Positions 18,898 to 29,284 are shown, numbered from the stretch's first letter. The stretch: 64,000 nt of DNA from Alkalibacterium sp034520745 (GCA_034520745.1 JAXHNF010000017.1:141590-205589), one strand, 5' to 3'. Notes: generated from the sequence alone by a model not told the origin. Program-made: numbers and translations.

Positions 18898-19345
18898 ATG
18901 AGTAAACTCGATCAGATCAATCAAGATATGAAAACTGCTATGAAACAGAAGGACAAAGAAACACTGTCCACTGTTCGTATGCTGAAATCTGCACTCCAGA
19001 CTGAACAGATCAATAAAGGCGAAGAATTGTCTGAAGAAGAAGAACTGACTATTCTTGCCCGCGAGAAGAAACAGCGTGTGGAATCTCTCAACGAATTCAA
19101 GGCAGCCGGTTCGCGATGACCTGGTCCTTAAAATCGAAAAAGAGCTCGCCGTTGTGGATAATTATCTTCCTGAACAACTCAGTGAAGATGAGGTTCGCAC
19201 GATCGTTCAGGAAACTGTCGCTCAGACGCAGGCCACATCCATGCAGGACATGGGCAAAGTGATGGGTGCTCTGATGCCGAAAGTCAAAGGGAAAGCAGAC
19301 GGAGCATTAGTAAGCTCTATCGTTAAAGAAGAATTGAATAAATAA
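18898..19345 (+). CDS. yqeY: GatB/YqeY domain protein, one frameshift
   Basis: Cytoplasmic helical protein of about 148 residues related to the tail domain of GatB, thought to bind tRNA. The N-terminal part reads MSKLDQINQDMKTAMKQKDK with TVRMLKSALQTEQINKGEEL; the second part has DNYLPEQLSEDEVRTIV and ends GALVSSIVKEELNK. One extra base near 19111 breaks the frame inside the conserved FKAAGRDDLV segment. ATG at 18898 follows AAAGGTGG and is preferred to the GTG at 18889 that overlaps it. Second gene of the rpsU operon. Confidence 0.9.
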
Positions 19346-19360
19346 GCCTTTGAACATGAA

Positions 19361-19400
19361 AGAACGTTGTTTAGTACAATCTAAACAGCGTTCTTTTTTT
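19361..19400 (+). terminator. Terminator of rpsU-yqeY
   Basis: AGAACG-TGTTTAG pairs with CTAAACA-CGTTCT; eight T follow. Confidence 0.85.
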
Positions 19401-19550
19401 TGCGGTCAGTGATTTCCGAGATTAAAGGAGCGATTTTCTGCAAGTTTATAGAGTTTTACCGTTATTTATGCTATCATTTATATACTTAAACCACTATCGG
19501 TAAGAACTGACGAAAGGGTCAGTCTTACAGAAAAAGGAGATGCCAACTGG

Positions 19551-20543
19551 TTGACTGAATCAAATGAGAAACGACAGATCCAATTGGAAGACTCGCAGCG
19601 TCTTTTTGCGTTATTTGGTCCTCAAAACAGTTATTTGAATTTAATTGAAGAAGAAATGGACGTGTCGATCAACAGTCGCGGCACCCAGCTTGAAATCGAA
19701 GGAAAAAGCAAGACCATCGATCTGATCGAATCGCTTTTCAGACAGCTGATGGTTCTGGAAGAAAAAGGGATCACGGTCAAGAAAGCGGATATCGTATCTG
19801 CGATCCGGATGGCGCAAGCAGAACTCAGCTGGCCAAGTTCGTGCGCATGTATGAAGAGGAGATCACCCGGGACAAAGACGGAAAAACCATCCGTGCCCGA
19901 AACGTCGGGCAGCGCAATTACATCGATGCGATCAAGAACGACGACATCGTCTTCGGGATCGGACCTGCCGGGACCGGCAAAACGTTCGTGGCTGTGGCCA
20001 TGGCCGTTGCGGCTTTAAGAAGAGGGGACGTCAAGCGCATCATCCTGACTCGGCCCGGCCGTGGAAGCCGGTGAAAGCCTGGGCTTTCTGCCAGGCGATC
20101 TGAAAGAGAAAGTCGATCCGTACCTGCGTCCGCTTTACGATGCACTCTACACGATCTTCGGCACGGAACACACAAACCGCCTGATCGAACGGGAAACCAT
20201 CGAGATCGCACCCTTAGCCTACATGCGCGGACGGACGCTTGATGATGCTTTTGTGATCCTGGATGAAGCACAGAACACGACGACCCAGCAGATGAAAATG
20301 TTCCTGACCCGTTTAGGCTTCGGATCCAAGATGGTCATCAACGGAGACATCACCCAGATCGATCTGCCCAAGCGTGTAAGCAGCGGGCTGATCCATGCGG
20401 AACGTGTCCTGGTGAATGTCAGCGGGATTGCTCATGTGCACTTTGAAGCAACCGATGTGGTCAGACATCCGCTCGTCGCCAAGGTGATCCATGCTTACGA
20501 GAATGAAACGGATGCAGAAGATTTTCAGGGTGGGGAAAAATAA
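19551..20543 (+). CDS. phoH: PhoH-like ATPase, two frameshifts
   Basis: Cytoplasmic P-loop protein, possibly an RNA helicase-like factor that works with YbeY. TTG start after AAAAAGGAGATG. An N-terminal KH-like part is followed by RARNVGQRNYIDAI, Walker A GPAGTGKTF near 19965, RIILTRP-VEAGESLGFLPGD across the second break, and Walker B FVILDEAQNTT near 20250. The size of about 330 residues is normal. Breaks lie near 19825 and near 20058, the latter one extra C in CGGCCCGGCC. The stop overlaps the ybeY start by one base. The HD-domain gene pgpH that usually separates phoH and ybeY is absent. Confidence 0.92.
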
Positions 20544-21013
20544 TGGATATCATGATTTATGACGAGACCAATAGTCTGGCGCAGGACAAGCTGAACTGGA
20601 TGGACAAGCTGCTGCAGTTTTCAGCAAGCAAGCTGGATATCCCGGGCAGTGCGGAGATTTCGGTCACGATCGTCGACAATGAGAAGATCAGAGAAATTAA
20701 CCGGAACTACCGGGACAAAGATGCAGTGACGGATGTCATCAGTTTCGCTCTGGAAGATGACGAAGATATTTTCGCAGCCATGGATATGGAAGAAGATGAG
20801 ATCCCCAGAGATCTGGGTGATATTTTCATCTCTTATGACAGAGCAGTGGAACAGGCAGAGGACTACGGACATTCCGTCGACCGGGAACTGGGCTTCCTGC
20901 TCGTTCACGGCTTCCTGCATCTGAACGGCTATGACCACATGACAGAGGCTGATGAAAAAGAAATGTTTTCATTACAAGAGGAGATTTTAAGAGAGTATGG
21001 ACTCAAAAGATAA
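20543..21013 (+). CDS. ybeY: Endoribonuclease YbeY (rRNA maturation)
   Basis: Zinc-dependent endoribonuclease for 16S rRNA 3' processing and ribosome quality control. Intact, 156 residues. The metal motif HGFLHLNGYDH (H-x3-H-x5-H) is near residue 119, preceded by the conserved RDKDAVTDVISFAL. The start overlaps phoH (TAATG) and its end overlaps dgkA by 17 bases, so translation of the three is coupled. Confidence 0.96.
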   Translation: MDIMIYDETNSLAQDKLNWMDKLLQFSASKLDIPGSAEISVTIVDNEKIREINRNYRDKDAVTDVISFALEDDEDIFAAMDMEEDEIPRDLGDIFISYDRAVEQAEDYGHSVDRELGFLLVHGFLHLNGYDHMTEADEKEMFSLQEEILREYGLKR

Positions 21014-21392
21014 GCAGGATCTGCCAAGTAAAAACAGAAGATACAGAGACTCTTTCCGGTATGCGGCCTGGGGCGTAAAAACGGCCTTTCAGGAAGAGCG
21101 TAATATGCGTACCCATGTCATGACCGGCCTTGTTGTTTTCATCGTGGCTTTGTTTCTGGACCTTTCAAGGCAGGAATGGCTTTGGCTTATCTTAGTGAGT
21201 TACCTGGTTTTTGTCATGGAACTGATCAATACGGTGGTTGAAAATGTGGTCGATCTCGTGACCGAAGAGTATCACCCGCTAGCCAAGAAGGTCAAGGACA
21301 TGGCCGCTGCTGTTGTTTTAGTGACGGCCAGCTTTGCTGCACTGATAGGCCTGATCATACTGTTACCCAAGCTTTTACAAATACTATTATAA
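20997..21392 (+). CDS. dgkA: Undecaprenol / diacylglycerol kinase
   Basis: Small membrane kinase (131 residues) that phosphorylates undecaprenol in Gram-positives, recycling the lipid carrier for cell-wall synthesis. Three membrane helices are visible. The conserved motif ELINTVVENVVDLV (E-x2-N-T-x3-E) lies at the start of helix 3, preceded by SFRYAAWGVKTAFQEERNMR, the amphipathic entry with the conserved acidic residues. The ATG lies inside the ybeY end. Frame intact. Confidence 0.95.
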   Translation: MDSKDKQDLPSKNRRYRDSFRYAAWGVKTAFQEERNMRTHVMTGLVVFIVALFLDLSRQEWLWLILVSYLVFVMELINTVVENVVDLVTEEYHPLAKKVKDMAAAVVLVTASFAALIGLIILLPKLLQILL

Positions 21393-21405
21393 AGAGGCGA
21401 TATAA

Positions 21406-21811
21406 ATGGACGAACAAAAGAAAAAAGAACTGGTTGAACAAGCGAACGGCATGCTTGAAAGAGCGTATGTCCCTTATTTCACACTTCCCGGTAGGTGCTG
21501 CTTTACTGACAAAAGACGGCAAGACTTATGCAGGCTGCAACATCGAGAATGCTTCATACGGTTTGTCGAACTGTGCCGAGCGTACAGCGATTTTCAAAGC
21601 GGTTTCAGAAGGCGAAAAGGACTTTGACTATTTAGTGATCACCGGTGGAACGGAAGAACCGATCTCCCCATGCGGCGCCTGTCGTCAGGTAATGGTGGAA
21701 TTCTTCGAACCGGGCATGAAAGTTCTGCTGACGAATGAAGAAGGCAAAATTAAAGAAACCACGGTAGCGGAACTGCTGCCCGGGGCATTTCAGGCGGAGG
21801 ATCTGGTTTGA
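21406..21811 (+). CDS. cdd: Cytidine deaminase, one frameshift
   Basis: Zinc enzyme deaminating cytidine and deoxycytidine for pyrimidine salvage. The catalytic motif NCAERTAIFKA holds the zinc cysteine and the proton-shuttling glutamate, and PCGACRQVM supplies the other two cysteines; CNIENASYGLS is the substrate-binding stretch. About 134 residues. One extra T near 21478 divides the frame in the conserved YVPYSHFPVGAAL. The stop TGA overlaps the era TTG start. Confidence 0.94.
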
Positions 21812-22719
21812 GTAACGAAGAAATAGCATTCAAATCCGGTTTCGTTTCACTCGTCGGCCGGCCGAACGTCGGGAAATCGACCCTGCTCAACCGCTTAGTC
21901 GGGCAGAAGATCGCCATCATGAGTGACAAGGCGCAGACGACGCGCAACAAGATCCAGGGCGTCTTCACGACAGACAAGGAACAGATCGTGTTTATCGATA
22001 CACCGGGGATCCACAAGCCCAAGCACCGCCTGGGTGACTTCATGGTCAAGACGGCCTTGAGCACCTTCAACGAGGTCGATGTGGTCCTGTTTTTGGTGAA
22101 CGTGGCTGAAAAACGCGGCCCCGGAGACAACTTTGTCATCGAGAAACTGAAAAATGTGGAAAGTCCCGTTTTTCTCGTTCTGAATAAAATCGATCAGGTC
22201 CATCCGGATGAACTGCTGCCGATCATTGAGGATTACAATAAGCAGATGGAGTTTGCTGAAATCGTGCCCATCTCGGCCATCGAAGGCAACAACGTCGATC
22301 ATCTGGTCGACACGATCCGCACGTACCTGCCGGAAGGCCCGCAGTTTTATCCTGAAGACCAGGTGACGGATCACCCCGAGTACTTCATCGTGTCGGAACT
22401 CATCCGCGAGAAAGTCCTGGAGCGTACCCGTGAGGAAGTGCCGCATTCGATCGCGGTCGTTGTGGAAAGCATGCAGCGAAACGACGATGACAAAGTGGAA
22501 GTCAGAGCCGTCATCAACGTCGAGCGCAAGTCCCAAAAAGGCATCATCATCGGCAAGCAGGGTAAGATGATCAAGGATATCGGGATCAATGCCCGCCGTG
22601 ATATCGAGAAGCTTTTAGGCGACAAGATCTACCTTGAGCTGTTCGTGAAAGTGCAGAGCGACTGGCGCGACAAGCAGTCGCACCTGAAAGACTTCGGCTA
22701 CGACAGAGAAGATTATTAA
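21808..22719 (+). CDS. era: GTPase Era
   Basis: Essential GTPase that binds the 3' end of 16S rRNA during 30S assembly. Intact, 303 residues. G1 GRPNVGKSTLLN, switch region KAQTTRNKIQGV, G3 DTPGIHKPKH, G4 NKID, then the C-terminal KH domain with KGIIIGKQGKMIKDIG. The TTG start overlaps the cdd stop (TTGA), a tight translational coupling. Confidence 0.97.
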   Translation: MSNEEIAFKSGFVSLVGRPNVGKSTLLNRLVGQKIAIMSDKAQTTRNKIQGVFTTDKEQIVFIDTPGIHKPKHRLGDFMVKTALSTFNEVDVVLFLVNVAEKRGPGDNFVIEKLKNVESPVFLVLNKIDQVHPDELLPIIEDYNKQMEFAEIVPISAIEGNNVDHLVDTIRTYLPEGPQFYPEDQVTDHPEYFIVSELIREKVLERTREEVPHSIAVVVESMQRNDDDKVEVRAVINVERKSQKGIIIGKQGKMIKDIGINARRDIEKLLGDKIYLELFVKVQSDWRDKQSHLKDFGYDREDY

Positions 22720-22753
22720 ACAAGGGTAGAAGAGAAAGTGAGAAGGTGACTGA

Positions 22754-23512
22754 GTGTCTCATCTGGAAGAAGTGCACGGGTTCGTATTGTCTGTCCGGAA
22801 ACACCGCGAACGGGATTTTCTGGTCAAGCTGTTTACTCAGGAATACGGGAAACTGATGTTTTTTGTCCGGGGCACGAAAAATCCGAACAACAAACTGAAA
22901 CCGGCCATCCAGCCGTTCACTCAGGCGACCTATATCACCGACATCAGAGACCAGGGTCTGAGCTTCATCCGGGACGTAAAGATGGTCACGCCGTTTGCGT
23001 CCATCCAGCAGGATATTTTCAAGAATGCTTACGGCACTTATATCCTTCAGCTGGCTGATGCCGCGCTGGAAGACAGACAGGTCGATCCGGGGCTGTTTCA
23101 GCAGCTGGTTCGGGGCCTGGAAGCCATCGATGAAGGTCTGGACGCGGAGGTGATCATGAACATCTTCGAGATCCGTTTCCTGAGACAATTTGGTGTCATG
23201 CCGGAGCTGCGCGGGTGCGTGATCTGCGGGGTCACAGAAGGCGCGTTCGATTATTCCAGTGTGCACCACGGCTTTTTGTGCCCAAAACATTACTATGAAG
23301 ACGAACGGCGCTATCATGCAAGTCCCAAAGCGATCCATTTCATCCGGCTGTTTTCGGTCATCTCCTTTGACAAGATCAATTCGATTTCCGTCAAGGATGA
23401 GACCAAAAAAGAGATTCGGGCCGTGATCGATCAGCTGTACGATGAACTGGTCGGCATCCGACTGAAAAGCCGGCGCTTCATCGACAGCATGAAGGAATGG
23501 AGAACATGCTGA
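22754..23512 (+). CDS. recO: DNA repair protein RecO
   Basis: Recombination mediator that loads RecA with RecR. Intact, 252 residues. The OB fold opens with VHGFVLSVRKHRERDFLVKLF and FTQEYGKLMFFVRG; a zinc-binding cluster is seen in GCVICG and later CPKHYY. GTG start after AAGGTGACTGA. It lies 34 bases after era, as in all Bacilli. A long leader with a T-box separates it from glyQ. Confidence 0.93.
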   Translation: MSHLEEVHGFVLSVRKHRERDFLVKLFTQEYGKLMFFVRGTKNPNNKLKPAIQPFTQATYITDIRDQGLSFIRDVKMVTPFASIQQDIFKNAYGTYILQLADAALEDRQVDPGLFQQLVRGLEAIDEGLDAEVIMNIFEIRFLRQFGVMPELRGCVICGVTEGAFDYSSVHHGFLCPKHYYEDERRYHASPKAIHFIRLFSVISFDKINSISVKDETKKEIRAVIDQLYDELVGIRLKSRRFIDSMKEWRTC

Positions 23513-23566
23513 AGCCCGCCTCGGATAACGTCCGATAAATCAGAGAAACCAGGCTGAAAATTTGGA

Positions 23567-23594
23567 TTGACAAATCACGGATTTAAGTTAAGAT
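23567..23594 (+). promoter_or_regulatory. Promoter of glyQS
   Basis: TTGACA, 16-bp spacer, TAAGAT, immediately before the T-box leader. Confidence 0.7.
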
Positions 23595-23599
23595 AGAAT

Positions 23600-23852
23600 G
23601 TAGCTGATTAGTAGAAAAATCATTGAAATCAATAGAGACGACACCGAGAAGGAAAAAGTAGAAACAGCAGGTCTGTCAAGCGACTGTAGGGAAGTGCGAG
23701 CTACGGAAGACACTGTTTCCAAAGGCATCCGGAGTGTCCATTTTAAAAGAGCTGGCTTTGCAGGTTGAAGTCAGAAGTAGGGTGGAACCGCGAGAAGACT
23801 CGTCCCTATACTGAACACACGTATCAGTATAGAGACGAGTCTTTTTTTGTTG
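23600..23852 (+). ncRNA. Glycine T-box leader of glyQS
   Basis: tRNA-sensing leader that lets transcription continue when uncharged tRNA-Gly accumulates. The T-box core AGGGTGGAACCGCG is at 23779-23792. Stem I is closed by GACAC (about 23639) and GTGTCC (about 23734). A GGC at 23724-23726, on the 3' side of stem I, is in the right place for the specifier and codes glycine. The terminator AGACTCGTC ... GACGAGTCT ends in seven T at about 23852, and the T-box bases can pair with its 5' arm to form the antiterminator. Confidence 0.93.
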
Positions 23853-23879
23853 TCATTTCGATAAGAGGAGAGAGAAAAA

Positions 23880-24809
23880 ATGGAAAAAGTAAAAACATTT
23901 CAGGATATCATCCAGACCCTTCAGCAGTACTGGGCGGATCAGGGCTGCATGCTGATGCAGGCCTACGACACGGAAAAAGGGGCCGGAACGATGAGCCCCT
24001 ATACCTTCCTGCGCGCGATCGGACCGGAGCCGTGGAATGCGGCCTACGTTGAACCGAGCCGCCGTCCCGCTGACGGCCGTTACGGTGAGAATCCGAACCG
24101 GCTTTATCAGCACCACCAGTTTCAGGTGGTCATGAAACCGTCGCCTGAAAACATTCAGGAACTGTATATCGAAAGCCTGAAAGCACTGGGCATCGATCCG
24201 TTGAAACACGATATCCGTTTCGTTGAAGACAACTGGGAGAACCCGTCACTCGGCTGTGCCGGTCTGGGCTGGGAAGTCTGGCTGGACGGCATGGAAGTCA
24301 CGCAGTTCACCTATTTCCAGCAGGTCGGCGGTCTCGAAGTCGATTCCGTGACGAGCGAACTCACTTACGGTCTGGAACGTCTGGCGTCTTATATCCAGGA
24401 CGTCGACAGCGTCTATGATATCCAGTGGGCCCCCGGCGTCAAATACGGCGAGATCTTCAAACATCCGGAGTATGAACACTCCGTCTATTCGTTCGATCAG
24501 AGCGACACGACCTTTTTGTTCAGCCAGTTTGCCGACTTTGAAAAAGAAGCACTGAAACAGATCGACAACAATCTGGTGCATCCGGCCTATGATTATGTGC
24601 TGAAATGCAGCCATGCCTTCAACCTACTGGATGCCAGAGGCGCCGTTTCGGCCACTGACCGTCCGGATTATCTCAAGCGCATCCGCCACATGGCCCGTCT
24701 CATCGCCAAAGCCTTTCTGGAAGAACGCGCAAAACTGTCCTTCCCGCTCTTGAAAGACAGCGAAGCAGACAAGTGGGTCGAAAAGTACGGCGTTAAGGAG
24801 GAAAAATAA
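23880..24809 (+). CDS. glyQ: Glycyl-tRNA synthetase alpha subunit
   Basis: Catalytic-core subunit of the bacterial alpha2-beta2 glycyl-tRNA synthetase. Intact, 309 residues, starting MEKVKTFQDIIQTLQQYWAD and containing the class II motifs around AYVEPSRRPADGRYGENPNR and the conserved GLGWEVWLDGMEVTQFTYFQ. Stop and glyS start overlap (TAATG). Controlled by the T-box leader. Confidence 0.97.
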   Translation: MEKVKTFQDIIQTLQQYWADQGCMLMQAYDTEKGAGTMSPYTFLRAIGPEPWNAAYVEPSRRPADGRYGENPNRLYQHHQFQVVMKPSPENIQELYIESLKALGIDPLKHDIRFVEDNWENPSLGCAGLGWEVWLDGMEVTQFTYFQQVGGLEVDSVTSELTYGLERLASYIQDVDSVYDIQWAPGVKYGEIFKHPEYEHSVYSFDQSDTTFLFSQFADFEKEALKQIDNNLVHPAYDYVLKCSHAFNLLDARGAVSATDRPDYLKRIRHMARLIAKAFLEERAKLSFPLLKDSEADKWVEKYGVKEEK

Positions 24810-26894
24810 TGACACACACATTCTTGCTGGAAATCGGACTGGAAGAAATGCCGGCGAAAGTCGTGGCGCCTTCAGCCCGTCAGCTTAAAAACATGATCGA
24901 AGCACATTTGAAAGAAAACGGGCTTGATTTTACAAAAACCGACGTCTACAGCACACCGAGACGCCTGGCTGTCAGCGTGACCGGACTGGAAGAGAAACAG
25001 GCAGACCGCACCGAAACAGTCAAAGGCCCGGCCAGACGCATCGCCCAGGACAGCGAAGGAAACTGGACCAAAGCGGCCATCGGTTTTGCCAAAGGGCAGA
25101 AAGCCTCTGTGGAAGATATCGTCTTCAAAGAAATCAAAGGCGAAGAGTATGTGTTTATCGAAAAAGAAATCAAAGGCCAGAGCGCTTCTGAGGTACTGAA
25201 GCAGCTCGAAGACCGTCTGCCGTCACTGTCTTTCCCGGTCTCCATGAAATGGGGCAACTCGTCTTATAAATTCATCCGTCCCGTCCACTGGCTGGTCGCT
25301 TTGCTCGATGATCAGGTCGTCGATATGACGCTCTTTGATGTCGAATCAGGAAACGAAACACGTGGCCACCGCTTCTTGGGGGACTACGTCTCGCTTGCAC
25401 ACGCTACTGACTATCAGGAAGCGCTGACCGGCGAATCAGTCATGGCCGACCGTGAAGCCCGTCAGGAAGACATCGTCAGTCAGATCAGAACGCTCTGTGA
25501 AGAAAACGGCTGGCAGGATCCGACGGTCAATCAGGCCCTGCTGGATGAAGTGACAGACCTCGTGGAATACCCGACGGTCTTTTACGGTTCCTTTGACGAA
25601 ACCTTCCTCAAGGTCCCTGAGATCGTCCTGGAAACAGCCATGGCCGATCATCAGCGTTACTTCCCCGTGCGGGAAGAAGGTTCAGCCTCGTTCCTGCCTT
25701 ATTTCATCGGTGTCAGAAACGGGAACAGCGAAGGACTGGATCATGTGCGCCGAGGCAACGAAAAAGTGCTGAGCGCCCGTCTGTCCGACGCAGCCTTCTT
25801 TTATGAAGAAGACAACAAGCACGACATCGGCTACTTTGTCGACAAACTGAAGACGATCTCGTTCCATGAAAAAATCGGCTCACTGTATGCAAAACAGGAA
25901 CGCATCGCACCGGATCTCGGACATCCTGATCCCGTATTTCGACTCTGAAAGACGGTCAGGAAGCAGACGTGAAGCGCGCGGCCCAGATTCTGAAATTCGA
26001 TCTCGTGACCCAGACCGTGACGGAATTCACGTCGCTGCAGGGTGAGATCGCCGGCATTTTTGCCGCTGAAAGAGAGGAAACGGACGTTGTTGCTCAGGCA
26101 CTTTCAGAACAGTATCTTCCGGGCAGCATGGAGGGTGCTCTGCCTGAAAGCAAAGCGGGAGCGATCTTATCGTTGGCGGACAAAATGGATTCGATCCTGT
26201 CGTTCTTCGCCATCGATCTGGTCCCGACCGGTTCCAATGATCCATTTGCCTTGAGAAGACAGGCCATGGGAATCGTCCGCATCATCGAAGCCTTCGACCT
26301 GTCCCTGTCAGTGTCAGAGTGGATCGATGCGGTCATCGATACCGTTTTTGATGTCGAAACCAAAGCGCTGTACGAGCAGAACAAAGACAGTGTCAGCCGG
26401 TTCATTCAGGACCGCCTGGATCAGTGGCTGTCCCAGCATGCCGGTCTGGAGAAAGACTACGACATCAGAGAAGCTGTTTTGAACGCGTCCCACGACAATC
26501 TGGTCGCCTTGATCGATCAGGCCCGTGTGTCTGAAGGCGGAGAAACAGAAGGAGCACGTTCAAGCCGGTCGTGGAGTCGCTGACCCGAGTCGCTAATCTG
26601 GCTGAAAAAGCAGACGAGACGAGTGACGTAAATACTGAACTGTTTGAAACAGAGTCCGAGCGCGGTCTCTACGATGCCGTCTCAGGGCTGGAACTGCTCT
26701 GGGAGAAAGATATCAGTGCCGAGCAGAGATGGCAGCGGTACGTCCAGCTGCATCCGCTGATCGACGCCTTTTTCGATGAGAACATGGTCATGGCCAAAGA
26801 CGAGCGGGTCAAAGCCAATCGTCTGGCCCTGCTGAAACGCATCAACGATTTAGCCCGACCGTTTGCCCAGTTCAGTACATTAGTGATCAAATAA
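24809..26894 (+). CDS. glyS: Glycyl-tRNA synthetase beta subunit, frameshifted
   Basis: Beta subunit that binds tRNA-Gly. About 690 codons, beginning MTHTFLLEIGLEEMPAKVV and containing STPRRLAV, MKWGNSSYKFIRPVHWLVAL and ETAMADHQRYFPV. Breaks lie near 25915, 25950 (short segment DILIPYFDS in a third frame) and 26555. The last part carries ESLTRVANLAEKA and the C-terminal anticodon-binding-like helices. Since this gene is essential and there is only one alpha subunit, the breaks are best read as sequence errors. Confidence 0.93.
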
Positions 26895-26900
26895 CCAGAC

Positions 26901-26932
26901 AAAGAAGGCAGTAAAGCTGTCTTCTTTCGTTT
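26901..26932 (+). terminator. Terminator of glyQS
   Basis: AAAGAAGGCAG pairs with CTGTCTTCTTT; CGTTT follows. Confidence 0.7.
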
Positions 26933-26979
26933 ATAATAGTAACAAAAGCGCGTTTAAATAATTAAGGAGCAAGATTCTT

Positions 26980-28691
26980 ATGCTGAAAAATTTTTTTCCT
27001 ACTACCGGCCGTACAGAAAGCTGTTCACGCTGGACTTTTCTGCCGCAACGATCGTGGCCGTTCTGGAACTGGCTTTTCCGATCATGGTCCAGCAGGTGGT
27101 CGACCGGATCCTCCCGAGCGGGGACTGGCCGCTCATCATCTGGGTGTCTTTGGGCCTGCTGCTTGTCTACGTCGTCAACACGGCCCTGCATTATGTCGTG
27201 ACCTATTACGGCCACAAGCTGGGGACGAACATCGAGACAGATATGCGTCAGGACCTGTACGACCATCTTCAGAAACAGTCTTTCTCCTATTTTGATGACC
27301 GGGAAACAGGGACGCTGATCACACGGCTGACGTCGGACTTGTTCGAGATCGCCGAAGTGGCGCACCACGGGCCGGAAGATGTCTTCATCACCATCTTCAC
27401 GCTGCTGGGTGCTTTCGGTCTGATGCTGAATGTCCACGTCCCGCTGGCTCTGATGACCTTCTTCCTGGTGCCGTTCATTGCCGTTGCCCTGGGCTTTTTC
27501 AACAAGCGCATGACCCAGGTCAACACACAGATCTATGACGATCTGGCCAATTTCAGCGCGGGGATCGAAGCGTCAGTCGGTGGTATCCGTGTCGTTCAGG
27601 CCTTTGCCAATGAAGACTACGAACAGGAACGCTTCGGCCGTCTGAATCAGGCGTACAAGAAGTCGAAGTATCTCTTTTACAAGACGATGGCTGTGAGTCA
27701 TTCCTATAACTATTTCTTTATCCGCCTGATCAGTCTGTTCACGCTGTTTTTCGGCGCGTACTTCACGATCCAGGGTGAAATCAGCTACGGGGATCTCGTC
27801 GCTTTCATCCTGTTCGCCAACGTCTTTGTCCGGCCGATCGAGAAAGTCAATCACATGATCGAAAGTTATCCGAAAGGTATCGCCGGTTTCAGACGCCTGC
27901 TCGAAGAGATGGGCCGAAACCCGGAAGTCAAGGATACAGACTATGCCTATGACGTCGATACACTGAAGGGCGATATCCAGTACAAGGATGTGGCGTTCAG
28001 TTACGAAGATGATCAGATCGTTCTGGAAGACATCGACCTGACTGTCCATGCCGGAGAAACGGTCGCCTTCGTCGGACCAAGCGGGGCGGGCAAGACGACG
28101 ATCTGCAACCTGCTGCCGCGCTTTTACGACATCGACAGCGGGAAGATCACCATCGACGGCTACTCGATCAAAGAAATCAAGCTGCAGTCTCTGCGCGAAC
28201 AGATCGGCGTCGTTCAGCAGGACGTGTTCCTGTTCCCGGGGACGATCCGGGAAAATATCCTGTATGGTAAACTGGATGCCTCAGAGGCAGAAGTCCACGA
28301 TGCTGTCAGGATGGCCAATCTGGAAGACGTCGTGAATGAACTGCCGAGAGGACTCGATACCATCATCGGCGAGCGCGGCGTCAAATTGTCCGGCGGGCAG
28401 AAACAGCGTTTGTCCATTGCCCGCATCTTCCTTAAGAATCCGCCGATACTGATTTTGGATGAAGCGACATCGGCTCTGGATACAGAAACGGAACAGGCGA
28501 TCCAGGAAGCACTGGACAGCTTGTCCAAAGGCCGTACCACGCTGATCATCGCTCACCGTCTGGCAACGATCAAGAATGCGGACCGCATCGTCGTTGTCGC
28601 GGAAAAAGGCATCGTCGAGCAGGGTAGCCATGACGAACTGATGGATCAAGCAGGGGCGTATAAATCATTGTATGACGCTCAATTTTCATAA
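26980..28691 (+). CDS. ABC exporter (fused permease-ATPase), early frameshift
   Basis: Homodimeric type IV ABC exporter of about 570 residues. Six membrane helices (first IVAVLELAFPIMVQQVVDRI) are followed by the ATPase domain: Walker A GPSGAGKTTICNLL near 28080, Q-loop VVQQDVFLFPGTI, signature LSGGQKQR near 28390, Walker B ILILDEATSALD, and the H-loop IAHRLATI. One T appears to be missing from the run at about 26990, directly after the start; the N-terminus otherwise reads FFSYYRPYRKLFTLDF. Closest in shape to lipid or multidrug exporters; the cargo is unknown. Placed between glyS and niaR, an insertion into the usual Bacilli order. Confidence 0.92.
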
Positions 28692-28719
28692 CAGTTAACC
28701 GAGAACAAGGAGGATCCCT

Positions 28720-29232
28720 ATGGAAGCAGAACAGAGACGTGAAGAAATCCTAACAGCATTAAAAAACAGCCGGACACCGATCGTCGCCCGAGCACTGGCC
28801 AAGCAGTTCGATGTGAGCCGACAGGTGATCGTGGGGGACATCGCGCTTCTGCGTGCAGCCGGCAGCGACATCTATTCCACGCCTAAAGGCTATATGATGC
28901 GCAAGGCGGAAACAGGCGGCGTGACCGTCCAGCTGGTTTGCGTGCACACGCGCGAGGAGACGAGAGAGGAACTCTATACGATCGTCGACTGCGGCTGCGA
29001 AGTGCTGGATGTGATCGTCGAGCATCCGCTTTATGGCCTGATGAAAGGGGATCTGAACATCTCCAGCCGACTGGAAGCCGATGACTTTATTGAAAAACTG
29101 AAGGAGCACGACACCGTGCTGCTGTCGACGCTGACGGACGGGATCCATACCCATACCATCAGAGCCAAGGATGAAGCCGCGAGGGACGCACTCATAGCAG
29201 CCATGAAAGAAAAAGGGTTTTTATACGAATGA
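28720..29232 (+). CDS. niaR: NiaR (YrxA) niacin-responsive repressor
   Basis: Repressor of NAD biosynthesis and niacin uptake genes that uses nicotinic acid as co-repressor. Intact, 170 residues: an HTH_11 domain (RREEILTALKNSRTPIVARA, recognition helix FDVSRQVIVGDIALLRAAG) and the metal-binding 3H domain with its histidines in VEHPLYGLMKGDLNISSR and LTDGIHTHTIRA. GGAGG lies before the ATG. The next gene encodes a probable niacin transporter and has an operator-like palindrome on its promoter. Confidence 0.93.
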   Translation: MEAEQRREEILTALKNSRTPIVARALAKQFDVSRQVIVGDIALLRAAGSDIYSTPKGYMMRKAETGGVTVQLVCVHTREETREELYTIVDCGCEVLDVIVEHPLYGLMKGDLNISSRLEADDFIEKLKEHDTVLLSTLTDGIHTHTIRAKDEAARDALIAAMKEKGFLYE

Positions 29233-29236
29233 CCTG

Positions 29237-29284
29237 TTGACATCTCCTTGATTTCACGTATACTAGTAAGGTGTAAAGACACCT
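29237..29284 (+). promoter_or_regulatory. niaX promoter with candidate NiaR operator
   Basis: TTGACA (29237-29242), 16-bp spacer, TATACT (29259-29264). An inverted repeat AGGTGT-AAAG-ACACCT (29269-29284) sits at the expected start of transcription, where a bound repressor would block initiation. The GTGT/ACAC palindrome agrees with my memory of NiaR boxes, which I could not check. Confidence 0.7.
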
